Assembly (NCBI RefSeq): GCF_029961765.1 | Contig: NZ_CP124681.1 | Coordinates: 1,550,001-1,614,000, forward strand | Length of the DNA stretch: 64,000 nt | Direction of reading: 5' to 3' | Source: Nocardioides sp. QY071 | GTDB lineage: Bacteria > Actinomycetota > Actinomycetes > Propionibacteriales > Nocardioidaceae | Shown here: piece after piece, positions 41,954-50,118 of the stretch | Layout of the letters: every line of letters begins with the position of its first letter | Position numbering within the stretch: position 1 is the stretch's first letter | The notes under the pieces: generated by a model | Databases searched by the model: none | Told to the model about the DNA's origin: nothing | What the model saw: only the letters and a program-made list of their open reading frames with translations | Translations under genes and position numbers: made by a program

Positions 41954-43218
41954 GCCAGACCGCCACCCCCGCGGCCGCCCCGCCACCCCCCGCCGCCGCA
42001 CCCGCGCCCGCCGCGGCGGCACCCGCACCCGCGGCCCAGCCCGCGTCGTCGTACGTCGACACGCCGGCGTTGCTCAACCGCTGGCAGCTGATCGGCATGA
42101 GCGTGGCCATCGTCTTCGGCATCGTCAGCGCGCTCGTGCAGTTCGTGGGCTGGCAGTCCGACGGTCGCGCGGCCGGCGACACCGAGCAGCTGCTGCGGGT
42201 CCAGGAGGTCAAGACCTCGCTGCTGCGCGCCGACGCGCTCGCGACCAACGCCTTCCTCAAGGGCGGCCTGGAGGACCCGGCCCAGCGCAAGGAGTACGAC
42301 GCCGCGATCGACGGTGTCCTCAAGGACATCGCCGACGCGGCCGAGGCCCAGCCCGCCGACCGCAAGGCCCTCGCCGCGCTCAATGTCGAGGTGACCGAGT
42401 ACGCCACGGGGGTCGCGCAGGGACGCGACAACAACCGGCAGAACTTCCCGATCGGCGCGGAGTACCTCAGCACGTCCAGCGTCGAGCTGCGCGCCAGCGC
42501 ACTGCCGATCCTCGACGAGCTGATCAAGGCCAACCAGCAGCGCGCCGAGGACGCCATGAACGGGCAGCACCCGATCTGGCTGTTCCTCTTCGGCGTCGTG
42601 ATCCTGGGGGCGCTGGTGTGGCTCAACCGGGAGCTGGCCAAGCACTTCCGGCGGCGGATCAACAAGGGGCTCGCGATCGCGGCCGTCATCGTGCTGGCGG
42701 TCACCTTGGTCACGGTGGCCGGTGCCTGGATCCGGGACAGCTCCAACGACAGCCTGCGCGACGGCGAGTTCGCGACGGCGGTCCACGAGGCCAACGCCCG
42801 CACCGCCGGCAACGACGCGAAGGCCAACGAGAGCCTGCGGCTGATCAAGCGCGGCTCCGGTGCGACCTACGAGGACAACTGGAAGACCTCGGCCGAGGCG
42901 GTCGACGCGTCGGACACCGGGGCGGCCGGTGACTGGGACGCCTACACGAAGGTGCACGACGAGATCGTGAAGCTCGACAACGACGGCGAGTGGGAGCAGG
43001 CGCGCACGAAGGCGATCGAGGAGAGCGGCAAGGCCTTCCAACCCTTCGACGACGCCACCCGCGCCGCGGTCGAGAAGAACGGCGCCGTGGCGACCGACGA
43101 CCTGCGCAGCGGCCGCTGGTTCGCCCTGCTCATGAGCGGGCTGACGCTGCTCCTCGGTGTCGCGGCCGCGCTGTCGGTCGCGCGAGGTATCGGCGAGCGA
43201 CGAAGGGAGTTCTCATGA
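41950..43218 (+). CDS. GlnX-like transmembrane sensor with two helical extracytoplasmic domains
   Basis: A 422-residue protein with a Pro/Ala-rich cytoplasmic N-terminus and four membrane segments: ~47-67 (LIGMSVAIVFGIVSALVQFV), ~210-228 (IWLFLFGVVILGALVWL), ~242-260 (IAAVIVLAVTLVTVAGAWI), ~396-415 (FALLMSGLTLLLGVAAALSV). Two helical domains lie outside, each like a four-helix-bundle sensor. This matches mycobacterial GlnX, which passes amino-acid signals from GlnH to PknG. Gene order GlnX-GlnH-(unknown)-PknG supports the call. 4-nt overlaps on both sides. Confidence 0.85.
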   Translation: MSQTATPAAAPPPPAAAPAPAAAAPAPAAQPASSYVDTPALLNRWQLIGMSVAIVFGIVSALVQFVGWQSDGRAAGDTEQLLRVQEVKTSLLRADALATNAFLKGGLEDPAQRKEYDAAIDGVLKDIADAAEAQPADRKALAALNVEVTEYATGVAQGRDNNRQNFPIGAEYLSTSSVELRASALPILDELIKANQQRAEDAMNGQHPIWLFLFGVVILGALVWLNRELAKHFRRRINKGLAIAAVIVLAVTLVTVAGAWIRDSSNDSLRDGEFATAVHEANARTAGNDAKANESLRLIKRGSGATYEDNWKTSAEAVDASDTGAAGDWDAYTKVHDEIVKLDNDGEWEQARTKAIEESGKAFQPFDDATRAAVEKNGAVATDDLRSGRWFALLMSGLTLLLGVAAALSVARGIGERRREFS

Positions 43219-44144
43219 CCAGGGTCCGAGTCCTGGCGGTCGCGCTGACCGCGACGGCGGCACTGCTCGCGGGCTGCGGGTACGACGCCACGCCGCTGCC
43301 GAAGCCGAAGGGCGACGCGGGGTCCTCGCCGGCACCGGCCGCGACCCCGGTCGAGTGCACGAACCCCACCCAGTCCTACGACCCGAGCAACGACAAGGCG
43401 GCCGCGGTCAAGCAGCTGACCAACAAGGGGCGCCTGGTCGTCGGCGTGTCCGGTGACACCTACAAGATGGGCTTCACCGACCCGACCGACGGCCAGCTCA
43501 AGGGCTTCGACATCGCCTTCGCCCAGGCCATCGCCAAGGCGCTCGACGTCACCCTCGACCTCCGGGTGATCTCGGCGGCGCAGCGCATCGACATGCTGAA
43601 GAACGGCGAGATCGACATGGTCGCGCGCAACATGACGGTCAACTGCGACCGCTGGGCGCAGGTCGGCTTCTCGGCCGTCTACTACAACGCGACCCAGAAG
43701 GTGCTGGTCGGCAGCGACGAGGCCGAGAAGTACACCGGTCCGGCCAGCCTGGCCGGAAAGCGGGTGTGTGCTCCGACCGCGACGACCAGCGTCGCCAACA
43801 TCAAGAAGATCGAGCCCGACGTGATCCCGGTCGAGGCGGCCAACCACACGGGCTGCCTGATCAAGTTCCAGAACAGCGAGGTCGACGCGATCACCGGCGA
43901 CGACACCGTGCTCGCCGGGCTCGCTGCGCAGGATCCCTACACCGCGGTGCCGCAGCAGGAGAAGCTGACCGACGAGCCGTACGGCCTGGCGTTCAACAAG
44001 GACGACGTGGCGCTGGTCCGCTTCGTCAACTCGGTGCTCGACCAGATGCGCGCCGACGGTCGCTGGACCGGGATCTACGACGAGTGGCTCAAGCCGACCC
44101 TCAAGGTTGCCGCCACGCCGCCCGCCCCCGTCTACGGCCGGTGA
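43215..44144 (+). CDS. GlnH-like amino-acid-binding lipoprotein
   Basis: A 309-residue type 2 periplasmic-binding protein with lipobox LLAGC (Cys21). The ligand domain reads GRLVVGVSGDTYKMGFTDPTDGQLKGFDIAFAQAIAKAL, ...MLKNGEIDMVARNMTVNCDRW, ...VCAPTATTSVANIKKI, ...FQNSEVDAITGDDTVLAGLA. It should bind Glu, Asp or Gln at the outer surface. No ABC permease or ATPase is near, so it is a signalling receptor rather than part of an importer, as GlnH is for PknG in M. tuberculosis. Overlaps both neighbours by 4 nt. Confidence 0.9.
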   Translation: MTRVRVLAVALTATAALLAGCGYDATPLPKPKGDAGSSPAPAATPVECTNPTQSYDPSNDKAAAVKQLTNKGRLVVGVSGDTYKMGFTDPTDGQLKGFDIAFAQAIAKALDVTLDLRVISAAQRIDMLKNGEIDMVARNMTVNCDRWAQVGFSAVYYNATQKVLVGSDEAEKYTGPASLAGKRVCAPTATTSVANIKKIEPDVIPVEAANHTGCLIKFQNSEVDAITGDDTVLAGLAAQDPYTAVPQQEKLTDEPYGLAFNKDDVALVRFVNSVLDQMRADGRWTGIYDEWLKPTLKVAATPPAPVYGR

Positions 44145-45271
44145 GCGTGCAGACCACCATGACCACCACGGCACCCACCGCCCCCGGCAGGCTCGGGGAC
44201 GCGCTGGACCCTGCCGCGATTCAGGCCTACCTGGGCGAGCTCGACACCTGGCTGCGCGTACGACGCTCCGAGCTCGGCGAGCTCGACCAGGCCGCCCTGG
44301 CGGTGGGACGCGGGGGAGAGCTGGCGGGCGACATGTCGCTGGCGCTGGCGCTGTGGAAGGCGATCTCCGACCGCTACCAGCTGGTCTTCGCGACCTGGGA
44401 CGGCGGCCGGGTCCTGCAGCAGGAGCGGGAGCGGATCTCGGCCCTGATCTGGGGCCGGCTCGACGGTGCGACCGAGCTGCCAGGCGGGCTGGCGGTGTCG
44501 CTGCCCGAGGCCGGGCGGCTGTGTGACGCGCTGACCGGCCAGCTGCGCAGCAGGCTGGCGCTGGTGCCGGGCGCCGACGCGCAGGCCGCGCGGATCCGCG
44601 AGCTGCGAGCGCAGCTGGAGCGGATCCGCGACCAGGTCGGGCTGGAGCCTGCGCTGACCCGCGACGTCGCGGTCAACCGGCTGGCCGAGCTGATGTCGCG
44701 GCTCGAGGGCATCACCGCGAAGGCCGAGCGCGGCGGCGACGCCGGCGGCATGCTCGGTCCGCTCGAGGTCGAGGCGACCACCTTCGAGCGCGACCTGATC
44801 GTCGGCAACGCCCGGCGCCGCGACGCCCGCGACCAGGTGATCTCCGCGCGCGAGCTGCGCGCCGACCTGGAGGCGCGTGAGGCGGCGCTGCACAAGCTCG
44901 CCGAGACCTGTGTGGCGACCGTCGACCCCGCGCCGCGGTACGCCGTCCCCGACGTCGGCCTGCTCGGCCCGGTGCCGGTGACCCCCGACGCGATCGGCCC
45001 CTACCTCGAGCGCCTCGACCGGGTCTCGCAGGCGCTCGAGATCGCCCAGCACGCCTACGCCGCGGCGCTCGAGGAGCACACCCAGCTCGCCGCGCTGCTC
45101 GACGCGTACGTCGCCAAGGCGCGCGCGTCCGCGGTCGCCGAGCACCCCGACCTCGTCGCGAGCGAGAAGTCCGCCCGCGACCTCCTCGAGCGCCGGCCGA
45201 CCCCGATGGCGGTCGCGAAGCAGCTCGTCACGACGTACCAGACCTGGCTGACCAAGGAGACGACGCCATGA
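44141..45271 (+). CDS. unknown helical/coiled-coil protein between GlnH-like and PknG-like genes (376 aa)
   Basis: A 376-residue cytoplasmic protein, mostly helical: IQAYLGELDTWLRVRRSELGELDQAALAVG, IRELRAQLERIRDQVGLEPALTRDVAVNRLAEL, ISARELRADLEAREAALHKLAETC, QALEIAQHAYAAALEEHTQLAALLDAYVAKARA. The heptad-like patterns suggest long coiled-coil arms. There is no signal peptide or enzyme motif. The place between receptor and kinase genes, with GTGA and ATGA overlaps, suggests an adaptor linking the sensor to the kinase; this is inference only. Confidence 0.8.
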   Translation: MSVQTTMTTTAPTAPGRLGDALDPAAIQAYLGELDTWLRVRRSELGELDQAALAVGRGGELAGDMSLALALWKAISDRYQLVFATWDGGRVLQQERERISALIWGRLDGATELPGGLAVSLPEAGRLCDALTGQLRSRLALVPGADAQAARIRELRAQLERIRDQVGLEPALTRDVAVNRLAELMSRLEGITAKAERGGDAGGMLGPLEVEATTFERDLIVGNARRRDARDQVISARELRADLEAREAALHKLAETCVATVDPAPRYAVPDVGLLGPVPVTPDAIGPYLERLDRVSQALEIAQHAYAAALEEHTQLAALLDAYVAKARASAVAEHPDLVASEKSARDLLERRPTPMAVAKQLVTTYQTWLTKETTP

Positions 45272-47694
45272 GCGCAGGTGCCTGCACCCAACCCGGCTGC
45301 ACGGGCAGCATCGTCGACGGCTACTGCGACGTGTGCGGCATGCCCGGCGACGGCGGCACGTCGACTCCCGCCGCGGCGCCCGCCGCCGCCTCGCCGATCG
45401 GCGACTCCGGCACGGTCAAGGCCCCCATCGCCGCGGCCGTCGCGGGCAACCCGGCCAGCGTGGCCGCCTCGACCTGCCAGCAGCCCGGCTGCACGGGCAC
45501 GATCCTCGACGGCTACTGCGACGTCTGCGGCACCCCGGCCGTTCCCGGTGCGAAGGTCGCCGAGGCGACGGCGATGGCCGAGTCCCAGCCCCTCTCGGGA
45601 CGCGAGGGCACCTCCGCCACCGCCGCCAGCCGGGTCCAGTCCGCGGCGATCGGCTCCAAGCGCGCCGGCGCGACGGGCAGCACGTCCACGCGGCGTACCC
45701 GCACCGGCTCGCAGCGGATGCGGGCGGCCCGGATCGGCGCCGGCCTCACCGTCGTGCCTCCCGCGCCGCCGGTCGACGCCGCCAAGGCGATCATGGCCAA
45801 CCCGCAGGTGCCCGAGGACAAGCGCAGCTGCGCCAAGTGCGGCAACGCCGTCGGTCGCAGCATCGACGGCCAGCCCGGGCGCAGCGAGGGGTTCTGCCCC
45901 AACTGCGGCCAGCAGTTCTCGTTCACGCCGAAGCTGAAGCAGGGCGACCTCGTTGCCGGGCAGTACGAGGTCGCGGGCGCGCTCGCCCACGGCGGCCTCG
46001 GCTGGATCTACCTCGCCCGCGACCGCAACGTCTCCAACCGGTGGGTCGTGCTCAAGGGCCTGCTCAACTCCGGCGACCCCGACGCGCTCGCCGCGGCGAT
46101 CGCCGAGCAGCAGTTCCTCGCGCAGGTCGAGCACCCGCTGATCGTCGAGATCTACAACTTCGTCACGCACGAGGGCGCCGGCTACATCGTGATGGAGTAC
46201 GTCGGCGGCAAGTCGCTCAAGCAGATCCTCAAGCAGCGGATGGTCGCCAACAACGGCGCCTACGACCCGCTGCCGGTCGACCAGGCCCTGGCCTACATCC
46301 TCGAGCTGCTGCCGGCGTTCCAGTACCTCCACGACCTCGGCCTGGTCTACTGCGACTTCAAGCCCGACAACATGATCCAGGTCGGCGACGCGATGAAGCT
46401 GATCGACCTAGGCGGCGTGCGGCGCATCGACGACGAGGAGTCGGCGATCTACGGCACGGTCGGCTACCAGGCGCCCGAGGTGGCCGAGGTCGGCCCTTCG
46501 GTGGCCTCCGACATCTACACGATCGGCCGCACCCTGGTCGTGCTGTGCATGGAGTTCCGCGGCTACCAGGGCACCTACCTGCACAGCCTGCCGCCGGTCG
46601 ACGCGACGCCGCTGTTCCAGGAGTACGACTCGCTCTACCAGCTGATCGCCAAGTGCTGCGCTCCCGACCCGGCCGACCGGTTCGCCTCCGTCGACGAGAT
46701 GCGTACCCAGGTCCTCGGCGTGCTGCGCGAGGTCGTGGCCCGCAAGCGGCAGGGTACGGCGACCACGTCGGCCGCCTCCGTGCTCTTCGAGTCGCCCGCG
46801 ACCGCTCGTCCGATCACCGAGTGGAGCCAGCTGCCCGACCTGCGCACCGACACCACCGACCCGCAGTACGGCTGGCTGAGCACGATCGGCGACGACGACC
46901 CCAAGCAGCGGCTCAAGGACCTCGAGTCCGCGCCCGAGGACACCGCCGAGGTGTGGCTGGCCAGGGCCCACGCGGCGCTCGCGCTCGGCGACCCGGTGCT
47001 GGCCAGGAACCACGCACAGAGGCTGCTCACCGACGACCCGTGGGAGTGGCGGGCGCTGTGGATCGAGGGCCTCGCCTCGGTCCAGGCCGGCGACTGGGAG
47101 ACGGCGAAGGCGTCGTTCAACGCCGTCTACCAGCAGGTTCCCGGCGAGCTCGCCCCCAAGCTGGCGCTCGCGTTCGCCTGCGAGCGCGGCGGGCTGCCGG
47201 AGGTGGCCGAGGGCCTCTACCTGGTGTGCGCCTCGACCGACGCCGCCTACGTCCCGCCGGCCGCGTTCGGCATGGCCCGGGTCCGGGCCGGTCGCCACGA
47301 CGTCGCCGGCGCCGTGGCCGCACTCGACCTGGTGCCGACGACCAGCCGGGGCTACACCGAGAGCCGGCAGCAGCGGGCCGAGGTGCTGCTGTCGGGCAGT
47401 GCGCAGGACATCACCGTGCTCGACCAGGCGATGCGCACCATCGACTCCTCGAGCGTCGACCAGGCGACCCGGCAGCGGTTCACGGTGCGGATCCTCAACG
47501 AGGCGCTGCCCGTGATCTCGGCCGGCAAGGTGCCGGCCGGTGCCCGGATCGGTGCCGTCGAGGCGACCGAGGCCGGTGTGCGTGACGGGATCGAGAACGC
47601 GCTGCGGCTGCTCGCGCGCGACGCCGTCGACCTCAAGGAGCGGGTCACCCTGGTCAACCAGGCCAACGCCGTCCGGAACTGGAGCCTCACGTGA
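45268..47694 (+). CDS. PknG-like Ser/Thr protein kinase with three zinc-ribbon/rubredoxin-like motifs and TPR domain
   Basis: An 808-residue cytoplasmic kinase. Two N-terminal ribbons (Cys 6, 11, 20, 23 and 70, 75, 84, 87, both ending DGYCDVCG) precede a rubredoxin-like motif (Cys 188, 191, 210, 213). The kinase domain (~233-500) shows AHGGLGWIYLARDRNV, catalytic Lys263, YCDFKPDN (Asp363) and IDLGGV (Asp380). A TPR-rich region ends with APKLALAFACERGG. This is the PknG layout; the rest matches M. tuberculosis PknG closely, but the two extra ribbons are not in that protein. PknG phosphorylates the FHA protein GarA to steer glutamate/2-oxoglutarate metabolism; here an FHA protein is encoded in the same operon. 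Overlaps both neighbours by 4 nt. Confidence 0.93.
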   Translation: MSAGACTQPGCTGSIVDGYCDVCGMPGDGGTSTPAAAPAAASPIGDSGTVKAPIAAAVAGNPASVAASTCQQPGCTGTILDGYCDVCGTPAVPGAKVAEATAMAESQPLSGREGTSATAASRVQSAAIGSKRAGATGSTSTRRTRTGSQRMRAARIGAGLTVVPPAPPVDAAKAIMANPQVPEDKRSCAKCGNAVGRSIDGQPGRSEGFCPNCGQQFSFTPKLKQGDLVAGQYEVAGALAHGGLGWIYLARDRNVSNRWVVLKGLLNSGDPDALAAAIAEQQFLAQVEHPLIVEIYNFVTHEGAGYIVMEYVGGKSLKQILKQRMVANNGAYDPLPVDQALAYILELLPAFQYLHDLGLVYCDFKPDNMIQVGDAMKLIDLGGVRRIDDEESAIYGTVGYQAPEVAEVGPSVASDIYTIGRTLVVLCMEFRGYQGTYLHSLPPVDATPLFQEYDSLYQLIAKCCAPDPADRFASVDEMRTQVLGVLREVVARKRQGTATTSAASVLFESPATARPITEWSQLPDLRTDTTDPQYGWLSTIGDDDPKQRLKDLESAPEDTAEVWLARAHAALALGDPVLARNHAQRLLTDDPWEWRALWIEGLASVQAGDWETAKASFNAVYQQVPGELAPKLALAFACERGGLPEVAEGLYLVCASTDAAYVPPAAFGMARVRAGRHDVAGAVAALDLVPTTSRGYTESRQQRAEVLLSGSAQDITVLDQAMRTIDSSSVDQATRQRFTVRILNEALPVISAGKVPAGARIGAVEATEAGVRDGIENALRLLARDAVDLKERVTLVNQANAVRNWSLT

Positions 47695-48836
47695 ACTGCC
47701 CCTCCTGCCAGGCCGCGATCGCGCCGGGCGCCCGCTTCTGCGAGAACTGCGGCGCCCAGGTCGGGGCGCCTGCCGCCGCTCCCGTGCCGGCCGCGGCGGC
47801 CGCCGCGGACCACCCGCTCGGCGACGCCCCGATCAGCGCGCCCACTCGCAAGCCCGCCTCGGCCCTGCCCGACCCGCCGGCCCCGGCCGGACGTCGGCCC
47901 TGCACCGAGTGCGGGGGAGAGGTCGGCCCCGACCTCTACTGCCTCGAGTGCGGCACCAAGGCACCCAGCGAGCGCGACCACTTCCAGGAGCAGCCCGCGC
48001 CCTGGGTCGCCGGCGTGTGCGACAAGGCGATCGGCAAGAACCGCAACGAGGACGCGATGGCGCTGCTCGCCGGCGCTCAGCCCGGTGGTCAGCCCGGCTC
48101 CCGCGCCGTGCTGATCGTGATGGACGGCGTCTCCAACTCGATCGACTCCGACGTCGCGTCCCTGGCCGGGGCGCGAGCGGCCCGCGAGGTGCTGCGGATG
48201 CCGCTGCCGGCGGGGATGGGGACCCCGGAGAGCCGCGACGCCGCCGTACGCAAGGTCTTCACCGACGCCGCGGCCGCCGCCAACACCGCGATCGTCGCCG
48301 TCACCGACCCCGACTCGCCCAACCCGGCGTCGGCGACCTTCACGACCGCGGTCCTCGAGGGCCGGCGGATCACCTGGGCCAACATCGGCGACTCGCGCTC
48401 CTACTGGCTGCCCGACGAGGGCACCCCCGTCCAACTCACCGTCGACGACTCCGTCGCCCAGGCCCAGATCGCGTCCGGCGTGGCCCGCGAGATCGCCGAG
48501 ACCGGGCCGCAGGCGCACGCGATCACCAAGTGGCTGGGGCGCGACTCCGAGGACCAGAAGCCCACCATCGGCGCGCTCGACGTCGACCGGAGCGGCTGGC
48601 TGCTCACCTGCTCCGACGGGCTGTGGAACTACGCCTCCGAGCCGGAGGCGCTGGCCGCGCAGGTCCGCGCCGCCGCCACCAGCGACCCGCTCGCCCTCGC
48701 CCTCGCGCTGGTCGCGTTCGCGAACGGCGCCGGCGGGCACGACAACATCACCGCCGCCCTGGCCCGGGTCGAGATTCCGGGCCTCGGGCACAATGACCAG
48801 ACGCCGACCCCAGGAGGAGAGCCGAGCGATGGCTGA
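47691..48836 (+). CDS. PP2C-family Ser/Thr phosphatase with two zinc ribbons
   Basis: A 381-residue protein. N-terminal ribbons: CPSC...CENCG (Cys 3, 6, 17, 20) and CTECG...CLECG (71, 74, 84, 87). The PP2C domain (~105-370) carries KNRNEDAMAL, VLIVMDGVSNS, ANIGDSRSYWL, LTCSDGLWNY and GGHDNITAAL, with the metal-binding Asp residues in place; the usual DGMGG is DGVSN. Should reverse phosphorylation by the kinase encoded directly upstream (4-nt overlap). The ribbon types resemble those in the kinase and FHA protein. Confidence 0.9.
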   Translation: MNCPSCQAAIAPGARFCENCGAQVGAPAAAPVPAAAAAADHPLGDAPISAPTRKPASALPDPPAPAGRRPCTECGGEVGPDLYCLECGTKAPSERDHFQEQPAPWVAGVCDKAIGKNRNEDAMALLAGAQPGGQPGSRAVLIVMDGVSNSIDSDVASLAGARAAREVLRMPLPAGMGTPESRDAAVRKVFTDAAAAANTAIVAVTDPDSPNPASATFTTAVLEGRRITWANIGDSRSYWLPDEGTPVQLTVDDSVAQAQIASGVAREIAETGPQAHAITKWLGRDSEDQKPTIGALDVDRSGWLLTCSDGLWNYASEPEALAAQVRAAATSDPLALALALVAFANGAGGHDNITAALARVEIPGLGHNDQTPTPGGEPSDG

Positions 48837-50118
48837 GTTCAGCGCCGCCGTCTACCAGAACGAGTTCCTGCCCGACGGCGGGACCGACGTCAACGCGATC
48901 GTCACGATCACCTGCAAGGGCGCCGGCACCGCCGGCCAGTCCGGCGCGGGCAGCGCGGGCGAGATCATCATCGTCGACACGTCCGGCTCGATGGGCCCGG
49001 CGACAATGGCCGCCGCCAAGGAGGGCGCCCAGGCCGCGCTCGCCGAGATCGTCGACGGCACCTACTTCGCCGTGATCGCCGGCGCCGACCGCGCGATGCT
49101 CGCCTACCCCCAGGTCTCCAGCGGCCCCGGCATGGTGCAGATGGACGCCCGCACCCGCCAGGAGGCGTCCTCGGCCATCGACCGCTTCGTCGGCAGCGGC
49201 GGTACGGCGATCAGCACCTGGCTCGACCTCGCCGGCCAGCTCTTCTCCTCGGTCAGCGCGGTCACCCAGCGCCACGTCCTGCTGCTCACCGACGGCGAGA
49301 ACCGCGAGCGCCCGGGCCGCCTCGACGAGGCGATCAACCGCGCGACCGGCTACTTCCAGGCCGACTGCCGCGGTGCCGGCACCGACTGGCAGGTCGCCGA
49401 GATCCGGCGGATCGCGCAGGCCCTGCTCGGCACCGTCGACATCATCCCGAGCCCGGCCCAGATGAAGGCGCAGTTCGAGGAGATCATGCGCAACGCCATG
49501 GCCCGCGGTGTCGCCGACGCGTCGCTGCGGGTGTGGACGCCGCAGGGTGCCGAGGTCCTCTTCGTGCGCCAGGTCTCGCCGACGGTCGAGGACCTGAGCA
49601 GCCGTCGTACGCCGGTCAACCCCCTCACCGGTGACTACCCGACCGGTGCGTGGGCCGACGAGTCGCGTGACTACCACGTCGCCGTCCGGGTGCCGGCCAA
49701 GGCGATCGGCCAGGAGCAGCTCGCCGCCCGGGTCCAGCTCGCGCTCGGCAGCGACGTCGTCGCGCAGGGCCTGGTGAAGGCGACCTGGTCCAACAACTCC
49801 GAGCTCACCACCCGGATCGACCAGCAGGTCGCCCACTACACCGGTCAGGCCGAGCTCGCGCAGGCGATCCAGGAGGGCCTCGCGGCCAAGGCCGCCGGCG
49901 ACGAGGCGACCGCGACCACCAAGCTCGGCCGCGCCGTCCAGCTCGCTGCCGAGACCGGCAACGACGAGGCCACCTCCAAGCTGCGCAAGGTCGTCGACGT
50001 CGACAACGAGGAGACGGGCACGGTCCGGCTCAAGCGGGCGGTCGAGAAGGCCGACGAGATGGCCCTCGACACCGCCTCGACCAAGACCACGCGGATCCGC
50101 AAGGAGCCCACGGCATGA
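48829..50118 (+). CDS. vWA-domain protein with a Thr-rich C-terminal tail (TerY-like context)
   Basis: A 429-residue cytoplasmic protein. The von Willebrand A domain has an intact MIDAS motif DTSGSM (residues 50-55), the second metal-ligand region SGGTAISTWL and LLLTDGEN. A middle beta-rich part is followed by a helical region and a charged tail holding EETGTVRLKR (~394-403) and STKTTRIRKE (~417-426), possible phospho-Thr sites for an FHA partner. vWA plus PP2C plus kinase is the composition of TerY-P triads. ATG 48829 overlaps the phosphatase by 8 nt and has AGGAGGAG upstream. Confidence 0.9.
   Translation: MAEFSAAVYQNEFLPDGGTDVNAIVTITCKGAGTAGQSGAGSAGEIIIVDTSGSMGPATMAAAKEGAQAALAEIVDGTYFAVIAGADRAMLAYPQVSSGPGMVQMDARTRQEASSAIDRFVGSGGTAISTWLDLAGQLFSSVSAVTQRHVLLLTDGENRERPGRLDEAINRATGYFQADCRGAGTDWQVAEIRRIAQALLGTVDIIPSPAQMKAQFEEIMRNAMARGVADASLRVWTPQGAEVLFVRQVSPTVEDLSSRRTPVNPLTGDYPTGAWADESRDYHVAVRVPAKAIGQEQLAARVQLALGSDVVAQGLVKATWSNNSELTTRIDQQVAHYTGQAELAQAIQEGLAAKAAGDEATATTKLGRAVQLAAETGNDEATSKLRKVVDVDNEETGTVRLKRAVEKADEMALDTASTKTTRIRKEPTA

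Noticed and set aside
43215-44144. GlnH-like protein as part of an amino-acid ABC importer
   Set aside because: No permease or ATPase gene is adjacent; the genes on both sides belong to a kinase signalling unit.
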